Assembly (NCBI RefSeq): GCF_902167145.1 | Contig: NC_050098.1 | Coordinates: 35,210,501 to 35,274,500 of the forward strand | Direction: 5' to 3' | Length of the DNA: 64,000 bases | Source: Zea mays | Taxonomy: Eukaryota > Streptophyta > Magnoliopsida > Poales > Poaceae | Part shown: one piece after another, positions 23,806 through 35,735 of the stretch | Numbering within the stretch: the stretch's first letter is position 1 | Layout: every line of letters begins with the position of its first letter | Notes under the pieces: generated by a model | What the model was told of the DNA's origin: nothing | Seen by the model: only the letters and a program-made list of their open reading frames with translations | Databases searched by the model: none | Position numbers and translations under genes: made by a program

Positions 23806-26211
23806 TTACACATAATACCGCCGAAGCTCATCCGCATTCCAAGATCTAGGAATGTCACTGCCATCCATATCCTTCAGCCTGTATGAACCGGGTCTTGACG
23901 AAGATACTACCAGGAAAGGCCCTTCCCATTTCAACTGTAGCTTGCCTACTGTGTCTGGGTTGGCAACTCTCCGAAGTACCAAGTGTCCTGGCTTAATATT
24001 TTTTAACCGAACCTTTCTGTCACGCCATTTTATTGTTTCGGCTTGATATTTATTGATATTCTCCACAGCCTGGAGCCTGATCCCTTCTATAGCATCTTTT
24101 GCCACAGAATAATCAGCCTCGTCCTCTGCCGAAGCCACTATCCTAATTGATCCCGCTTTAGCTTCTTCTGGGGTTATTGCTTCGTCACCAAACAACAATT
24201 TGAATGGTGTAAAACCTGTTGTCCTTGATATTGTTGTGTTGTGGCTCCACACCACTTTGATTAATTCGTCCGGCCACTTCCCCCTGGGCTGGTTGAAGAT
24301 TAACTTCATTATTCTTGTCATTATAATGCCATTAGCTCTTTCGACAAGTCCATTTGACTCCGAATGCCGAATTGATGCAAAATGGATCTTCGTGCCAATT
24401 TGTTCACAAAACTCTCTGAAAGTTTCGGCATCAAACTGTGTTCCGCTGTCCACGGTAATGGCCTTCGGCACTCCGAAGCGACACACAATATTTTGCCAGA
24501 AAAACTTTTGAACAGTAATCGAAGTTGTTGTGGCTAAAGGCTTTGCCTCAATTCATTTAGAAAAATATTCCACTACCACTACAACATATTTTAAATTCCC
24601 TTGTGCTGGTGGAAGTGGGCCTAAAAATCAAGGCCCCATCTTTGCAATGGCCAAGTGGGCTGTATTAATTGAGTTAGAGACGAAGGTTGTTTTTGATCTC
24701 TTGCACATTTTTGACAACCTTCGCATTTTTGGACTAATTCTGCTGCATCCGAAGCTGCCTTTGTCCAATAGAATCCTTGACGAAAAACTTTACCCAACAA
24801 AGGCCTGGATCCGATGTGAGATCCACACAGGCCTGCATGTATTTCTTTCATCAGCTCTATACCTTCAGTTCTGGATAGACATTTGAGTAATGGAGAACAG
24901 ACTCCATGCTTGTATAACTCCCCTTCTATTATTACATATGGACGGGCTCTTGCCGCTATTCTCTTTTGATAAGCTTCGTCATCTGAAAGAAAATTGCCCT
25001 GGAGAAAAGACATGATCTCAGTTCTCCAATCTTCGCTATAAACAGGAGATATATTGAGCACTGCTCTTTCAAGAAGGTCAACCTAAGGTGCTTTTATTGT
25101 TTCAAAGAAAACTTCCGAAGGTAATGGCAGCCCCTGTGCTGCTGACTTGGCTAGTAGATCAGCGTGTTCATTTTCTCCTCGTGGAATATTCTTAATAGAA
25201 AACCCTTCGAAGGAGGCTTCAAGTCTTCGAACTGTATCCAAATATTTTTCAAGCTTCGGATCTCTTGCTTTGCAACTTTTGTCAACATGGCCAGAAATAA
25301 CTTGAGAATCAGTTTTGAGGACCGCCCTTCTTATCCCCATTGCTTTCAACTTCCGAAGACCCAAAAGCAAAGCTTCGTATTCAGCAATATTATTTGTACA
25401 ACTAAAATCAAGTTTCACTGCGTAGCATGTTCTGACTTTGGAAGGTGCAATTAAGACGGCAGCTGCACCTGCCCCGAAGGTTCCCCAAGAACCATCGTAG
25501 AATACTGTCCAAGCTTTGGCATCTTTACTTGCTTCTTCTTCCTGAGCCCCTGGCGTCCAATCAGCAATGAAGTTTGCTAACGCCTGGGACTGAATCAAAG
25601 ATCTATGCACATAATCAATGCAGAACTCATTGAGTTCCGCAACCCACTTCCCAATCCTTCTAGTAGCTTCTCTATTTCTCATAATATCCTTCAAAGGCTG
25701 TGAACAAGGAACAATTATATGGTATGCTTGAAAATAATGTCGAAGTTTCCTGGAAGCCATGAAAACAACATACAACACCTTCTCCAATTCTGTATAGTTT
25801 TTCTTTGATAAACTAAGGACTTCGGAGACGAAGTATATTGGGGCTTGCTTTTTGGCTTGCCCTTCAAGCTTCTCTTGGACAAGTGCCGCACTTACCGCTG
25901 AGTGCGAAGCTGCCACATATAACAATAGAGGAGCCCCTGGCGCTGGTGGAGTTAATGTCGTTAGATCTATCAAATACTGCTTCAGCTCGTCGAAGGCTTT
26001 CGGCTGAACTGATCCCCATTATAAAACATCGGCTGACTTCAGCACTTCAAAAAATGGTAAATTTCTCTCTGCTGATCTAGATATGAATCGATTCAGAGAT
26101 GCAAGTCTTCCCGTCAGTCGTTGAGCCCCCTTCTTTGTGCTTGGTGGTTCCATCCGAAGAATAGCTTCGATTTTATTTGGATTAGCCTCAATCCCTTTTG
26201 TTGAAACTAGG
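23806..26211 (-). pseudogene. pol: 3' part of X pol: RT end, RNase H, integrase
   Basis: Continuation of the RT that is cut by Y. It reads on the minus strand from STKGIEANPNKIEAIL through RNase H (VFYDGSWGTFGAG; AEYEALLLGL), the integrase zinc finger (EIHAGLCGSHIG, CEGCQKCARD), DDE core (VDSGTQFDAE; VERAN) to YYV-stop at 23806. TAG at 25083-25085 and frameshifts near 24618 and 24520 break it. In the second catalytic block X has VDSGTQ where Y has VDNGTQ. Confidence 0.88.
26207..26211. repeat. TSD of Y, left copy (CTAGG)
   Basis: CTAGG precedes the left LTR of Y and is repeated at 35731-35735. The homologous unbroken RT sequence in W at about 17340 has a single CTAGG. Confidence 0.95.
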
Positions 26212-26793
26212 TGTTGGGGACTTGTTCTCAAATGCTATGAATTAAGAACATGGCAACATAAAATGTTAAATGTTAATGCCCTTCGTCCATTATTCCCTTA
26301 AGGATTAATGAACTTTGGACGAAGGTTCAAGACAATACGATTACGAAGGTTAAATCTTCGTAATTGAATTCTAATAGATTGTATGAAGTAAAATATGAAG
26401 CGTCAAAGGTAAATAAATTATAAATGAACAATATTACTTTTATATTATATCGATTTAATGTATTTAAACATTGAATACAATTATACATTTGCCTTGACAA
26501 AGATTGATTCCCGAATGATGCGATTGCAATTACAGGAATTCGTGAACAGTAAAGGAATATTGTTCACTATTTATAGGCACGGGACACAGCCTGTGAGGAA
26601 TTACAATTATGTCCCTCATAAGGAATTACAACAGCGACTCAAACATTTATGGACTAAAAGGTCATTCTACTCTTAAGTCGGTTTGTAATTCCGAAGCTTC
26701 ATACAGAGGAACCTTCGGTCATCTCATGCGGACAGCTTCAGCCGAAGCTGTTTCTCCCTACAAGGCCTTCGGTGATGAAGCATAGTCCCAACA
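26212..26793 (-). repeat. 3' LTR of Y
   Basis: 582 bp. The minus strand starts TGTTGGGACTATGCTTC and ends CCCCAACA. TATAAATA (minus) is at 26568-26575. It lacks 8 bp (AACGAAAC on the plus strand) present in the other Y LTR. Confidence 0.95.
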
Positions 26794-27016
26794 GTAGCCC
26801 CTTCACGGTGCTAGATCGTTTTTCGTAACGAGCTTGATCCGTGAAAAAAAGTCTCTTAGGCTTCGGGAAGCCGAAGGTCCGAAAACACCTTCCCTGAGCT
26901 CGTTGTCGAGAAACGATTTAGTTTCCGAGCGCGTAGCGGTCCCACCTTGCAGCGGGTGCAAGCAGCTGTTCGCCTGGTGTAAAAATCCTGGCGATTCACC
27001 TTCTTACCTGCATCAC

Positions 27017-27023
27017 TATATAA
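27017..27023 (+). promoter_or_regulatory. TATA box of Y antisense gene
   Basis: CACTATATAAACAGACGG, 193 bp before the ATG at 27210. Identical core and nearly the same spacing as in X. Confidence 0.75.
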
Positions 27024-27209
27024 ACAGACGGATAAGTGTGAAGTTACCACAACATTCATTGCTATTTGCATTGTTTTGCTGCCAAAATTTTTAATCATAG
27101 CCGAAGCTTGACTCTCGGAATCAAACGAAGCTCCAGTTTGAAGCCTACTTCGTCAGAAGAAAAAACTTCGGAAGAAAAAGTACTTAGTTCCCAAAAAATT
27201 CAGAATTAA

Positions 27210-30125
27210 ATGGCCAGAGTGCATTCTACCGCTAGGGTTGAGCGTGAAGGAGGCGAAGCTGAAGGATCGGAGACTGTTCCCATCTCCGAAGCGATGCGAC
27301 GATCCGGACTGGTAACCTCGGAAGGAATCTGTACCGCTGAGACAGAGCAGACTGTCCCCATCTCCGAAGTTGCCGCCGACGCGGAAGAAGGAAATATTGA
27401 GGAAACTGATTCCGAAGATGATTATCATATTGCCATGCCAAGTAAGCCCAGCCACTTGGACTTCGGAAAGTCAACTGTCTCTAAGGCTGATTTCTCCAAG
27501 ATGGTGAAGTCGGGTTATTTCAGTGAGAGTCAGAAGAAGCTACTTCGCTTCGGGGGGAAGAAACTACCCCGAAGCCAGAGAAGGATGAAATAGTCATTTT
27601 CAAGAGCTTTCTAAAGGCTGGGTTGAGATTCCCCCTTCATAGGATTATTGCAGATGTATTGAAGAAGTTTGGGATCTACTTTCATCAGCTGACTCCTAAC
27701 GCTATCGTTAGGCTTAGTGTTTACATCTGGGCCCTCCGAAGCCAGGCAGTGGAGCCGTTTGCCGACAGCTTTTGTCGAGTTCATGAGCTGCATTACCAGA
27801 CGAAGGCTAGAAAAGATGGATTGCATGATAACTTTGGTTGCTATAATTTTGCCTATCGGAAAACCACAAAGTTTCCTGTAATCAGCTACCGAAGCAAATG
27901 GCCGGCAGGCTGGAAGTCAGAATGGTTTTATGTGAAAGTTGACGAAGACAAAGAGAAGCTGGTACAAAGCCCTCTTGAATTGATCTTCGGAGAAACAAGA
28001 CCGCGATGCCAAATGTCATTAGAAGGTCCCACTTGGGCTGCACTGGCTGAGTTTAAAATTGTTTCAGAACATATCAGCACTAGGGACCTGGTTCAAGAGT
28101 TTTTGGCCTTCAGGGTTTTTCCTACTTTAAAAGAATGGGAAATGCCGAAGCTAGAGGGGGAGAAGAAAGAAGGGGAACTTGTGCGGTTACCTTACTATTA
28201 CAAGTTTAAGAAATACTTTAAAACACCTTGCCAAGAGTGGCTGGACACAATTGAAATAATGTGCAATGAAATACTCGGTAATTACTCCAAAAAAGAAGAT
28301 CAGTTGATGACTGCGGCCTTCGGTACCCGTCCGATGCGAAGACTAAATCGAGTGCTGGATGCCTTGGGTTTTGAATACCCTGACTACGAACAACTGAATA
28401 AAATTGTCGAAGGCCGGAAAAGGAAAAGGGTAGCCGAAGCTTTAAATGAAGATGAGAAAGAACCACCAAAAGAGAAGAATATTCTGAAGAAGAGAAAAGT
28501 ATCATCTCCGAAGCGAAAAGTATCTGACGAAAAAGAGACTCCCGCATCACGCTCTGCCACTGACGTGGAAGAGATTTTGAAGGTAATGACTGAATCCCTT
28601 CCTGTGAAGCTAAGTCCATTAGGGCCTCAACTGACGAAGTTTTTTCAGAAGGAAAAGGAGCCCGAAAAAACGAAGAAAACAACTAAAACAAAGAGACAAA
28701 GAATCATCGCAGTGACTGAAGTCATTGACAAGACACCACCGAGAGCTTCAGCTCGGAAGACACCAGCGGCTGAGGAAATATCAAATGTTGAAGTCGCACC
28801 TTCGGAAATCGCGGCTACCGAAGCTACCTCAGCCGAATATTTGAACTTGGAAACCACAATCGAACATATCGATAAAATACTGCTAGATATGGCCACAGAG
28901 GAAGCTACTACTGCCGCTGAAGAGAGCATGGCCGCATTGTCTGGGAAAGGAAAGGAAATAGCTGACGATACTTCGGAGGACGAAATCTTCATGTTTCAAA
29001 ATTTAGTTGGACAAGAATTGTCAAAAACCGAAATAGAAGAGCTTAAAGAATATGCCAAATCTTGCGGATATAAACCAGGAGCACTCCTCTCCGGGGGTAT
29101 TGACGATGAAAAATTAGGCTGCATCCGGGATCAAACTGGAGCTAAGATTATCGGTACTTTATCAAAAAGTATCGGTTTTCCGAAGCTGGAAACGGATATT
29201 AGCCGCTATCGACGACAACATATCGTTGGTAGTTTATTTTATTCCAATTTCAAGGTGAACTACTTTTCCCTTGACTTTTATTGTTTTTAATAATGAAGAC
29301 ATTTCTAACGAAGGTTGTTTATGCGCAGAGTATGCTGTTGAGTAAGGCTTTGAAAATGCAGCAGGATCTGGAAGACAAAAAACACGAGGTTATAATTGGA
29401 GATTTAGAGAGCAAAATAAAAGAGCAATCAGCTACTATTGAAAAGAAAAACTTCGAGCTTCAGACAACTAAAGGCTTATTGGCAGAAGCCGAAGCTAAAA
29501 TAGCAGAATTGAATACAAAGCTTCTCTGCCAATCTGAACAGTTTGAACAAGAAAAGCAAGAACTTAATGCGAAACTTGAAGCCGAAGTCCAACAAAATTC
29601 AGATTTGAAAAATTATTGGCAAGCCTTCAAAACAAATGTTTGGAATTTAGCAATAAATGTATTCAACGACTGAGAAAGATCTTCCACTCAGTTGGGGCTA
29701 GCAGTGAGAAATTCACCCCGTCAACTGAAAATTTACAAAAGACCTTCGAACATATTGAGGGTGAAATTGATGAGCTTGACGAAGTTATAGCCGGGCACGG
29801 TGACTTCTGCGCCTGGTAGCTTCTCGGGGCACTGCTGCAGCTTTTCTGAAAGCTGGCTGCGACCATGGAAAAATTGTTAATAGGCCCAATTTCACTTTAT
29901 CACCATCAATTTTAGATGACATTCCTGACCTCGCCCGAAGCATTTCTAATAGATTTGTAAAGATGATATGGACAAAAGGCGGGCGAGAAAAGGCTGGAGA
30001 CGAAGCTCGGAGTCATCTTGAACCAGTAAGAAATCATACCTTGTGTTTACCTTTTCCTTCAAACTTGGTTTTGACTCACAACAACTTAATTCATGTAGGG
30101 TGACGAAGCCGAGACCGATGCTTAA
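27210..30125 (+). pseudogene. Antisense gene of Y (PF04195-like domain plus coiled coil)
   Basis: Best-preserved copy of this gene. It starts MARVHSTARV. A one-base loss in a G-run near 27560 shifts the frame, after which about 540 codons are open: LRFPLHRIIADVLKKFGIYF, IWALRSQAVEP, SEWFYVKVDE, QEWLDTIEIMCNEIL, a basic/acidic middle, and QNLVGQELSKTEIEELKEYA. Intron 1 is 29255-29328 (AAG|GTGAAC ... GCGCAG), intron 2 is 30026-30098 (GTAAGA ... TGTAG), and the final exon 30099-30125 ends in TAA. Exon 2 encodes a coiled coil (LEDKKHEVIIGDLESKIK). Frameshifts near 29640 and 29812 disturb it. The role is unknown; it may be a chromatin or regulatory protein of the element, but that is speculation. 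Confidence 0.82.
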
Positions 30126-31144
30126 AGAGTATTACGCCAAAGCTGAGGCCCCATGAAGATCAGTAGGAGTAGACTGTAGAAAAACTCAAGAAACTTTTGA
30201 AATAACTTTTGTAACTATGACTAAACTGTTCTTAATGAATTTTGTTCATACCTTGTAATATGCTCTTACCCTTCCGTTAATGTATGAGGTGCTTTGATGT
30301 GGACGAAATTATCTTTTTGAGCCTAAGGCGAAAAAACACCTTCCCTTCTTTTCGTACAAAGCGAAGCATAAAAAACAGCTTTTTCTTTCTGCCGAAGCTC
30401 TTCTTTTCATATACGACGAAGTACAAAAGACAGTTTTTCCTTCTTGCCGAAGCAACCACTTATGCTATGATGATGGTTATCCTACATATGCCTGGATGAA
30501 TGTTTATGAATGCAAATGTTATGATGTAATGTGGTGTGCAAATGAATGTCCAAACACATATCCGAAGCCGTAATCACAACTGTTATTTCCTTAGAAACAA
30601 TCACATATCAGCGTTGACTTTTCGCTGTAAGCCTCCCTTAGGAGCTTCTTCGCCTTTTACTTTCGGCGGTATCAGCGTTGACTTTTCGCTGTAAGCCTCC
30701 CTTAGGAGCTTCTTCGCCTTTTACTTTCGGCGGTATCAGCGTTGACTTTTCGCTGTAAGCCTCCCTTAGGAGCTTCTTCGCCTTTTACTTTCGGCGGTAT
30801 CAGCATTGACTTTTCGCTGTAAGCTCTGCATTCCCTTTGGAACGACTTTTGAGCAGAAAACTTACACTGCGCCCCCTTTGGAGCGACTTCTTTAGTAGCT
30901 TCGTCGTACTCCGCATCCCCTTAGGGACGGCTTTCGAGCTTCTTCCCTGTTTCTTTTTTTCTTTTCGGCACTCGATGGTGCGTTCTCAGTTTTTACATTT
31001 ACATCTCTGGGGGATTTTGCTCTTATAGAACTGAAATAAAAAGAAATTACATGTGATGGCCCCATTAAAAACCTTTCTCCCCCTTCAGAAAGGAAAAGAG
31101 TGCCATAAAAGAAAAATAAAAAATATATAAAAAATTACATCAAG
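30126..31144. other. Non-coding gap between convergent genes of Y
   Basis: No gene. It holds AT-rich sequence and the 64-bp repeats, and ends at the pol stop. Confidence 0.6.
30607..30862 (+). repeat. 64-bp tandem repeats in Y tail (3 full copies plus a partial)
   Basis: Units beginning ATCAGCGTTGACTTTTCGC start at 30607, 30671, 30735 and 30799 (the last diverges after CTGTAAGC). Copies are almost identical, in contrast to the older X array. Confidence 0.92.
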
Positions 31145-34100
31145 TTATACATAATATCGCCGAAGCTCATCCGCATTCCAAGATCTAGGAATGTCGTTGC
31201 CGTCCATATCCTTCAATCTGTATGAACCGGGTCTTGACGAAGATACTACCAAAAAAGGTTCCTCCCATTTCAACTGCAACTTGCCCACTATATCTGGGTT
31301 AGCCACTCTCCGAAGCACCAAATGTCCTGGCTCAATATTCTTTAGCCGAACCTTTCTATCACGCCATTTGATTGTTTCGGCTTGATATTTATTGATGTTC
31401 TCCACAGCTTGAAGCCTGATCCCTTCTATAGCATCTTTTTCCACAGAATGATCAGCTTCGGAATCTGATTCTGTCGAAGCTACTACTCTTATTGATCCAG
31501 TTTTAGCTTCCTCCGGAGTTATTGCTTCGTCACCAAACAATAATTTGAATGGAGTAAAGCCTGTTGACCTTGATGTTGTTGTATTGTGGCTCCACACCAC
31601 TTTGATTAATTGATCTGGCCATTTTCCCCTGGGTTGATTGAAGATTAACTTCATTATTCCTGTCATTATGATGACATTAGCTCTTTCAACAAGTCCATTT
31701 GACTCCGGATGTCTAACTGATGCAAAATGGATCTTCGTGCCAATTTGATCACAAAATTGTCTGAAATCTTCGGAGTCGAACTGTGTTCCATTATCTACAG
31801 TGATGGCCTTTGGTACTCTGAAACGACAAACAATATTCTGCCAGAAAAACTTTTGAATGGTGGCCGAAGTTATTGTGGCTAAAGGCTTTGCCTCAATCCA
31901 TTTAGAAAAATATTCCACGGCCACTACAACATATCTTAAGTTTCCTTGGGCCAGTGGTAACGGACCTAACAAGTCAAGGCCCCACCTTTGCAATGGCCAG
32001 ATGGGTTGTATCAGCTGAGTTAGAGACGAAGGTTGTTTTTGATCTCTTGCACATTTCTGACAACCTTCGCACTTTTGAACTAATTCCGCTGCATCCGAAG
32101 CTGCCTTCGGCCAATAAAACCCTTGACGAAAAACTTTTCCAAGTAACGGCCTAGATCCAATGTGAGATCCACACAGGCCTGCATATATTTCTTTCATCAA
32201 TTCTATGCCTTCGGCTCTGGACAAACACTTGAGTAATGGAGCACAAACTCCATGCTTGTACAACTCCCCTTTTATCATGACATATGGACGAGCTCTTGCC
32301 TCTATCCTCCTGTTATAAGTTTCGTCATCTGAAAGGAAGTTACCCTGAAGGTAAGAGATGATCTCAGTTCTCCAGACTTCACTATAAACAGGAGATATAT
32401 TGAGGACTGCTCTTTCAAGAAGCTCCACTGAAGGTGCTTTTATTGTTTCGAAGAACACATCCGAAGGTAAGGGCAGCCCCTGTGCCGCTGACTTAGCTAG
32501 CAAATCAGCATGCTCATTTTCTCCTCGAGGAATATTTTTGACAGAAAATCCTTCGAAGGAGGCTTCAATCCTTCGGACCGTGTCTAGATATTTTTCGAGC
32601 TTCGGATCTTTAGCCTTACAACTCTTGTCAATATGACCCGAAACAACCTGGGAATCAGTTTTAAGAATGGCCCTTCTGATTCCCATTGCTTTTAACCTCC
32701 GAAGACCCAAAAGCAGGGCTTCGTACTCAGTAATATTGTTTGTGCAACTAAAATCGAGTCTTGCCGCATAACAAGTTTTAACTTTGGATGGTGAGACCAA
32801 CACAGCAGCTGCTCCTGCTCCGAAGGTTCCCCAAGACCCATCGCAAAACACTATCCATACTTCGGCATCTTTATTTGTTTCTTCATCCTGAGCCCCTGGC
32901 GTCCAGTCGGCAATGAAATCTGCCAGCGCTTGAGACTGGATCGAAGATCTATGCACATAATCAATGCAAAATTCATTGAGCTCTGCAGCCCATTTTCCAA
33001 TCCGTCCAGTAGCTTCTCTATTTCTCATAATATCCTTCAACGGTTGCGAAGAAGGAACAACAATATTGTATGCTTGAAAGTAATGCCGAAGCTTCCTGGA
33101 TGCCATCAAAACAGCATATAACACCTTCTCCAATTCTGTATAGTTTTTCTTTGATACACTAAGAACCTCCGATACAAAATATACTGGGACCTGCTTCTTG
33201 ACTTGGCCATCAAGCTTCTCCTGGACAAGTGCTGCACTTACCGCTGAGTGCGAAGCTGCCACATATAATAACAAAGGAGCCCCTGGTGTTGGTGGAGTTA
33301 ATGTTGTTAGATCCATCAAATATTGCTTCAGTTCCTCGAAGGCTTTTTGTTGTCTTGGTCTCCATTGAAAGACTTCGGCTGATTTCAGCACTTCGAAGAA
33401 TGGTAAATTTCTCTCTGCTGATCTGGATATGAATCTATTGAGAGATGCCAACCTCCCCGTCAATCTTTGGGCCCCCTTTTTTGTATTTGGTGGCTCCATT
33501 CGAAGTATAGCTTCAATTTTACTTGGATTAGCTTCAATTCCCTTTGTTGAAACCAAGCATCCAAGAAATTTCCCCTTCTTTACTCCGAAGACACATTTTT
33601 CTGGATTCAGCTTTAGACCAGCTTGTCTAAAACTGGCGAAGGTCTCCTGCAAATCAGCAATGTGATTTTCTTGTTTCGTGCTTTTTACAATGATATCATC
33701 AACATAAGTTAGCACATTTCTGCCTATCTGAGACTGAAGAACCTTTGAAGTCATTCTGCTGAAACTTCCTCCAGCGTTCTTGAGCCCCTCAGGCATCCGA
33801 AGGTAACAATATGTTCCACTAGGGGTTATGAAACTGGTCTTCGGCTCATCCTCCTTCTTCATCCAAATTTGATGATAGCCTGAATAACAGTCTAAAAGAC
33901 TCATAAGCTCTGACGAAGCTGCTGCATCAACTAAGGAGTCTATCCTTGGCAATGGGAATTCGTCCTTCGTACAGGCCTTGTTGAGATCCGTAAAATCGAT
34001 ACACATTCGCCATTTGCCATTGGCCTTTTTTACCATAACAGTGTTAGCTAGCCATTCTGGGTACTTTACTTCTCTGATAACTCCTGCACTGAGGAGTCTT

Positions 34101-35097
34101 TTGACTTCATTCCGAGCTCCTTCGACCTTGTCATCAGACATTTTCCGAAGCCTCTGCTTTCTGGGTCTGAAGGATGGGTCAACATTGAGCGAGTGTTCAA
34201 TAACATCCCTGTTAACTCCGCAAAGATCATTAGCTGACCATGCAAAAACATCTTTGTTGTTGAACAAAAACCTTATCAAGGTTTTCTCCTGTTCTTCGGA
34301 TAATTGGGAGCCCAACAGCACCTTCTGCTTTGCTATGTCCTCACATAAGAGCATGGGCTTCGGCTGATCTGCCGAAGCTGCTTTCTCCCTTCTGAATTTG
34401 TACTGTTCACAAGCTTCAGCTCCATCTATATTATGGATTGCTTTTGAGTCAGTCCAGTTTCCTTCGGCCTTTCTGGCAGCTTCCTGACTTCCATGAATAG
34501 CAATGGGTCCTTGATCCGAAGGTATCTTCATGCAAAGATAAGCAGAATGAAGAATTGCTTCGAAAGCATTGAGGGTGCCACGACCAATAATTGCATTGTA
34601 AGGGTATTCCATGTCAACAATGTCAAACACAACTTGCTCAGTTCTGGTGTTGTTGATGAATCCAAAGGTCACTAGCATGGTGACCTTGCCCAGTGCTACA
34701 ATCTATCTTCCTCCGAAGCCACAGAGAGGGTGTGTAGCATCATGGATCTTATCTTCTGGCTCTTGCATTTGTCTGAAGGCCTTAGCAAATATAATATCAG
34801 CTGCACTGCCTGTGTCAACCAAGACATTATGGACCAGAAATCCTTTGATCACACAAGAGATAACCATAGCATCATTGTGTGGGTAATCCTTGAGTTGAAG
34901 ATCCTCTTGGGAGAAGGTAATTGGAATGTGGGACCATCTTGACTTGATGAAGGGTCCTTGCACCCCAACATGCTGTACCCTTCTCTGTGCTTCTTTCTTC
35001 TGCTTTTTGTTGGCTGGCTCTGAGCATGAACCACTGTTATCGGGAGCACCAGCTTCGGGGCCAAAGCAGCTCCAACTTGATCGTTGAACGAAGCCAT
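31145..35097 (-). pseudogene. pol: pol of Y: protease, RT, dual RNase H, integrase (nearly intact)
   Basis: ATG at 35097 is 43 nt from the LTR; no gag. A one-base loss near 35033 and TAG at 34703-34705 damage the protease part (VDTGSAADIIF). From 34678 onward 1177 codons are open. Numbered from there: RT FTDLNKAC about 229-236, YVDD 325-328; archaeal-type RNase H D613, E651, D675, D725; integrase zinc finger C870/C873 with H839, and the DDE triad D902, D962, E998 (spacing 35 between the last two). The usual first zinc-finger His (EIHAG in X and W) is Tyr here at 832. The frame ends YYV-stop at 31145. It would copy and integrate cDNA, but this copy needs gag in trans and is mutated. Confidence 0.9.
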
Positions 35098-35122
35098 CAG
35101 CTCAAAAAGTGGAAGTGAGTTG

Positions 35123-35140
35123 ACCGGAGGTGGGCGCCAA
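35123..35140 (-). other. Primer binding site of Y
   Basis: TTGGCGCCCACCTCCGG on the minus strand, abutting the 5' LTR. Confidence 0.75.
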
Positions 35141-35730
35141 TGTTGGGGACTTGTTCTCAAATGCTATGAATTAAGAACAAGGCAACATAAAATGTTAAAT
35201 GTTAATGCCCTTCGTCCAACGAAACATTATTCCCTTAAGGATTAATGAACTTTGGACGAAGGTTCAAGACAATACGATTACGAAGGTTAAATCTTCGTAA
35301 TTGAATTCTAATAGATTGTATGAAGTAAAATATGAAGCGTCAAAGGTAAATAAATTATAAATGAACAATATTACTTTTATATTATATCGATTTAATGTAT
35401 TTAAACATTGAATACAATTATACCTTTGCCTTGACAAAGATTGATTCCCGAATGATGCAATTGCAATTACAGGAATTCATGAACAGTAAAGGAATACTGT
35501 TCACTATTTATAGGCACGGGACATAGCCTGTGAGGAATTACAATTATGTCCCTCATAAGGAATTACAACAGCGACTCAAACATTTATGGACTAAAAGGTC
35601 ATTCTACTCTTAAGTCGGTTTGTAATTCCGAAGCTTCATACAGAGGAACCTTCGGTCATCTCATGCGGACAGCTTCAGCCGAAGTTGTTTCTCCCTACAA
35701 GGCCTTCGGCGACGAAGCATAGTCCCAACA
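35141..35730 (-). repeat. 5' LTR of Y
   Basis: 590 bp, pair of 26212-26793. Minus-strand TATAAATA at 35505-35512 is the likely promoter. Confidence 0.95.
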
Positions 35731-35735
35731 CTAGG
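35731..35735. repeat. TSD of Y, right copy (CTAGG)
   Basis: Perfect match to 26207-26211; the RT of X resumes directly after it. Confidence 0.95.

Larger units (their letters stand above)
26212..35730 (-). mobile_element. Element Y: nested, youngest Tat-type Gypsy element (gag-less)
   Basis: 9519 bp inserted in the RT of X with a perfect CTAGG duplication. On the minus strand: 5' LTR 35730-35141, PBS, pol 35097-31145, 64-bp repeats, antisense gene (plus strand 27210-30125), PPT, 3' LTR 26793-26212. LTRs differ at about nine positions plus one 8-bp indel, roughly 1.5%. At the commonly used grass LTR rate of 1.3e-8 per site per year this is about 0.6 million years. Y is clearly diverged from X and W but has an identical gene order. 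Confidence 0.95.

Noticed and set aside
23342..30862. Regular ~64-bp direct repeats that resemble a CRISPR array at first sight
   Set aside because: Repeats are contiguous without variable spacers, the genome is a plant, and related elements share them in the same place.
31145..34678. 1177-codon open frame taken as a host gene
   Set aside because: It has RT, RNase H and integrase motifs in retroelement order between matching LTRs.
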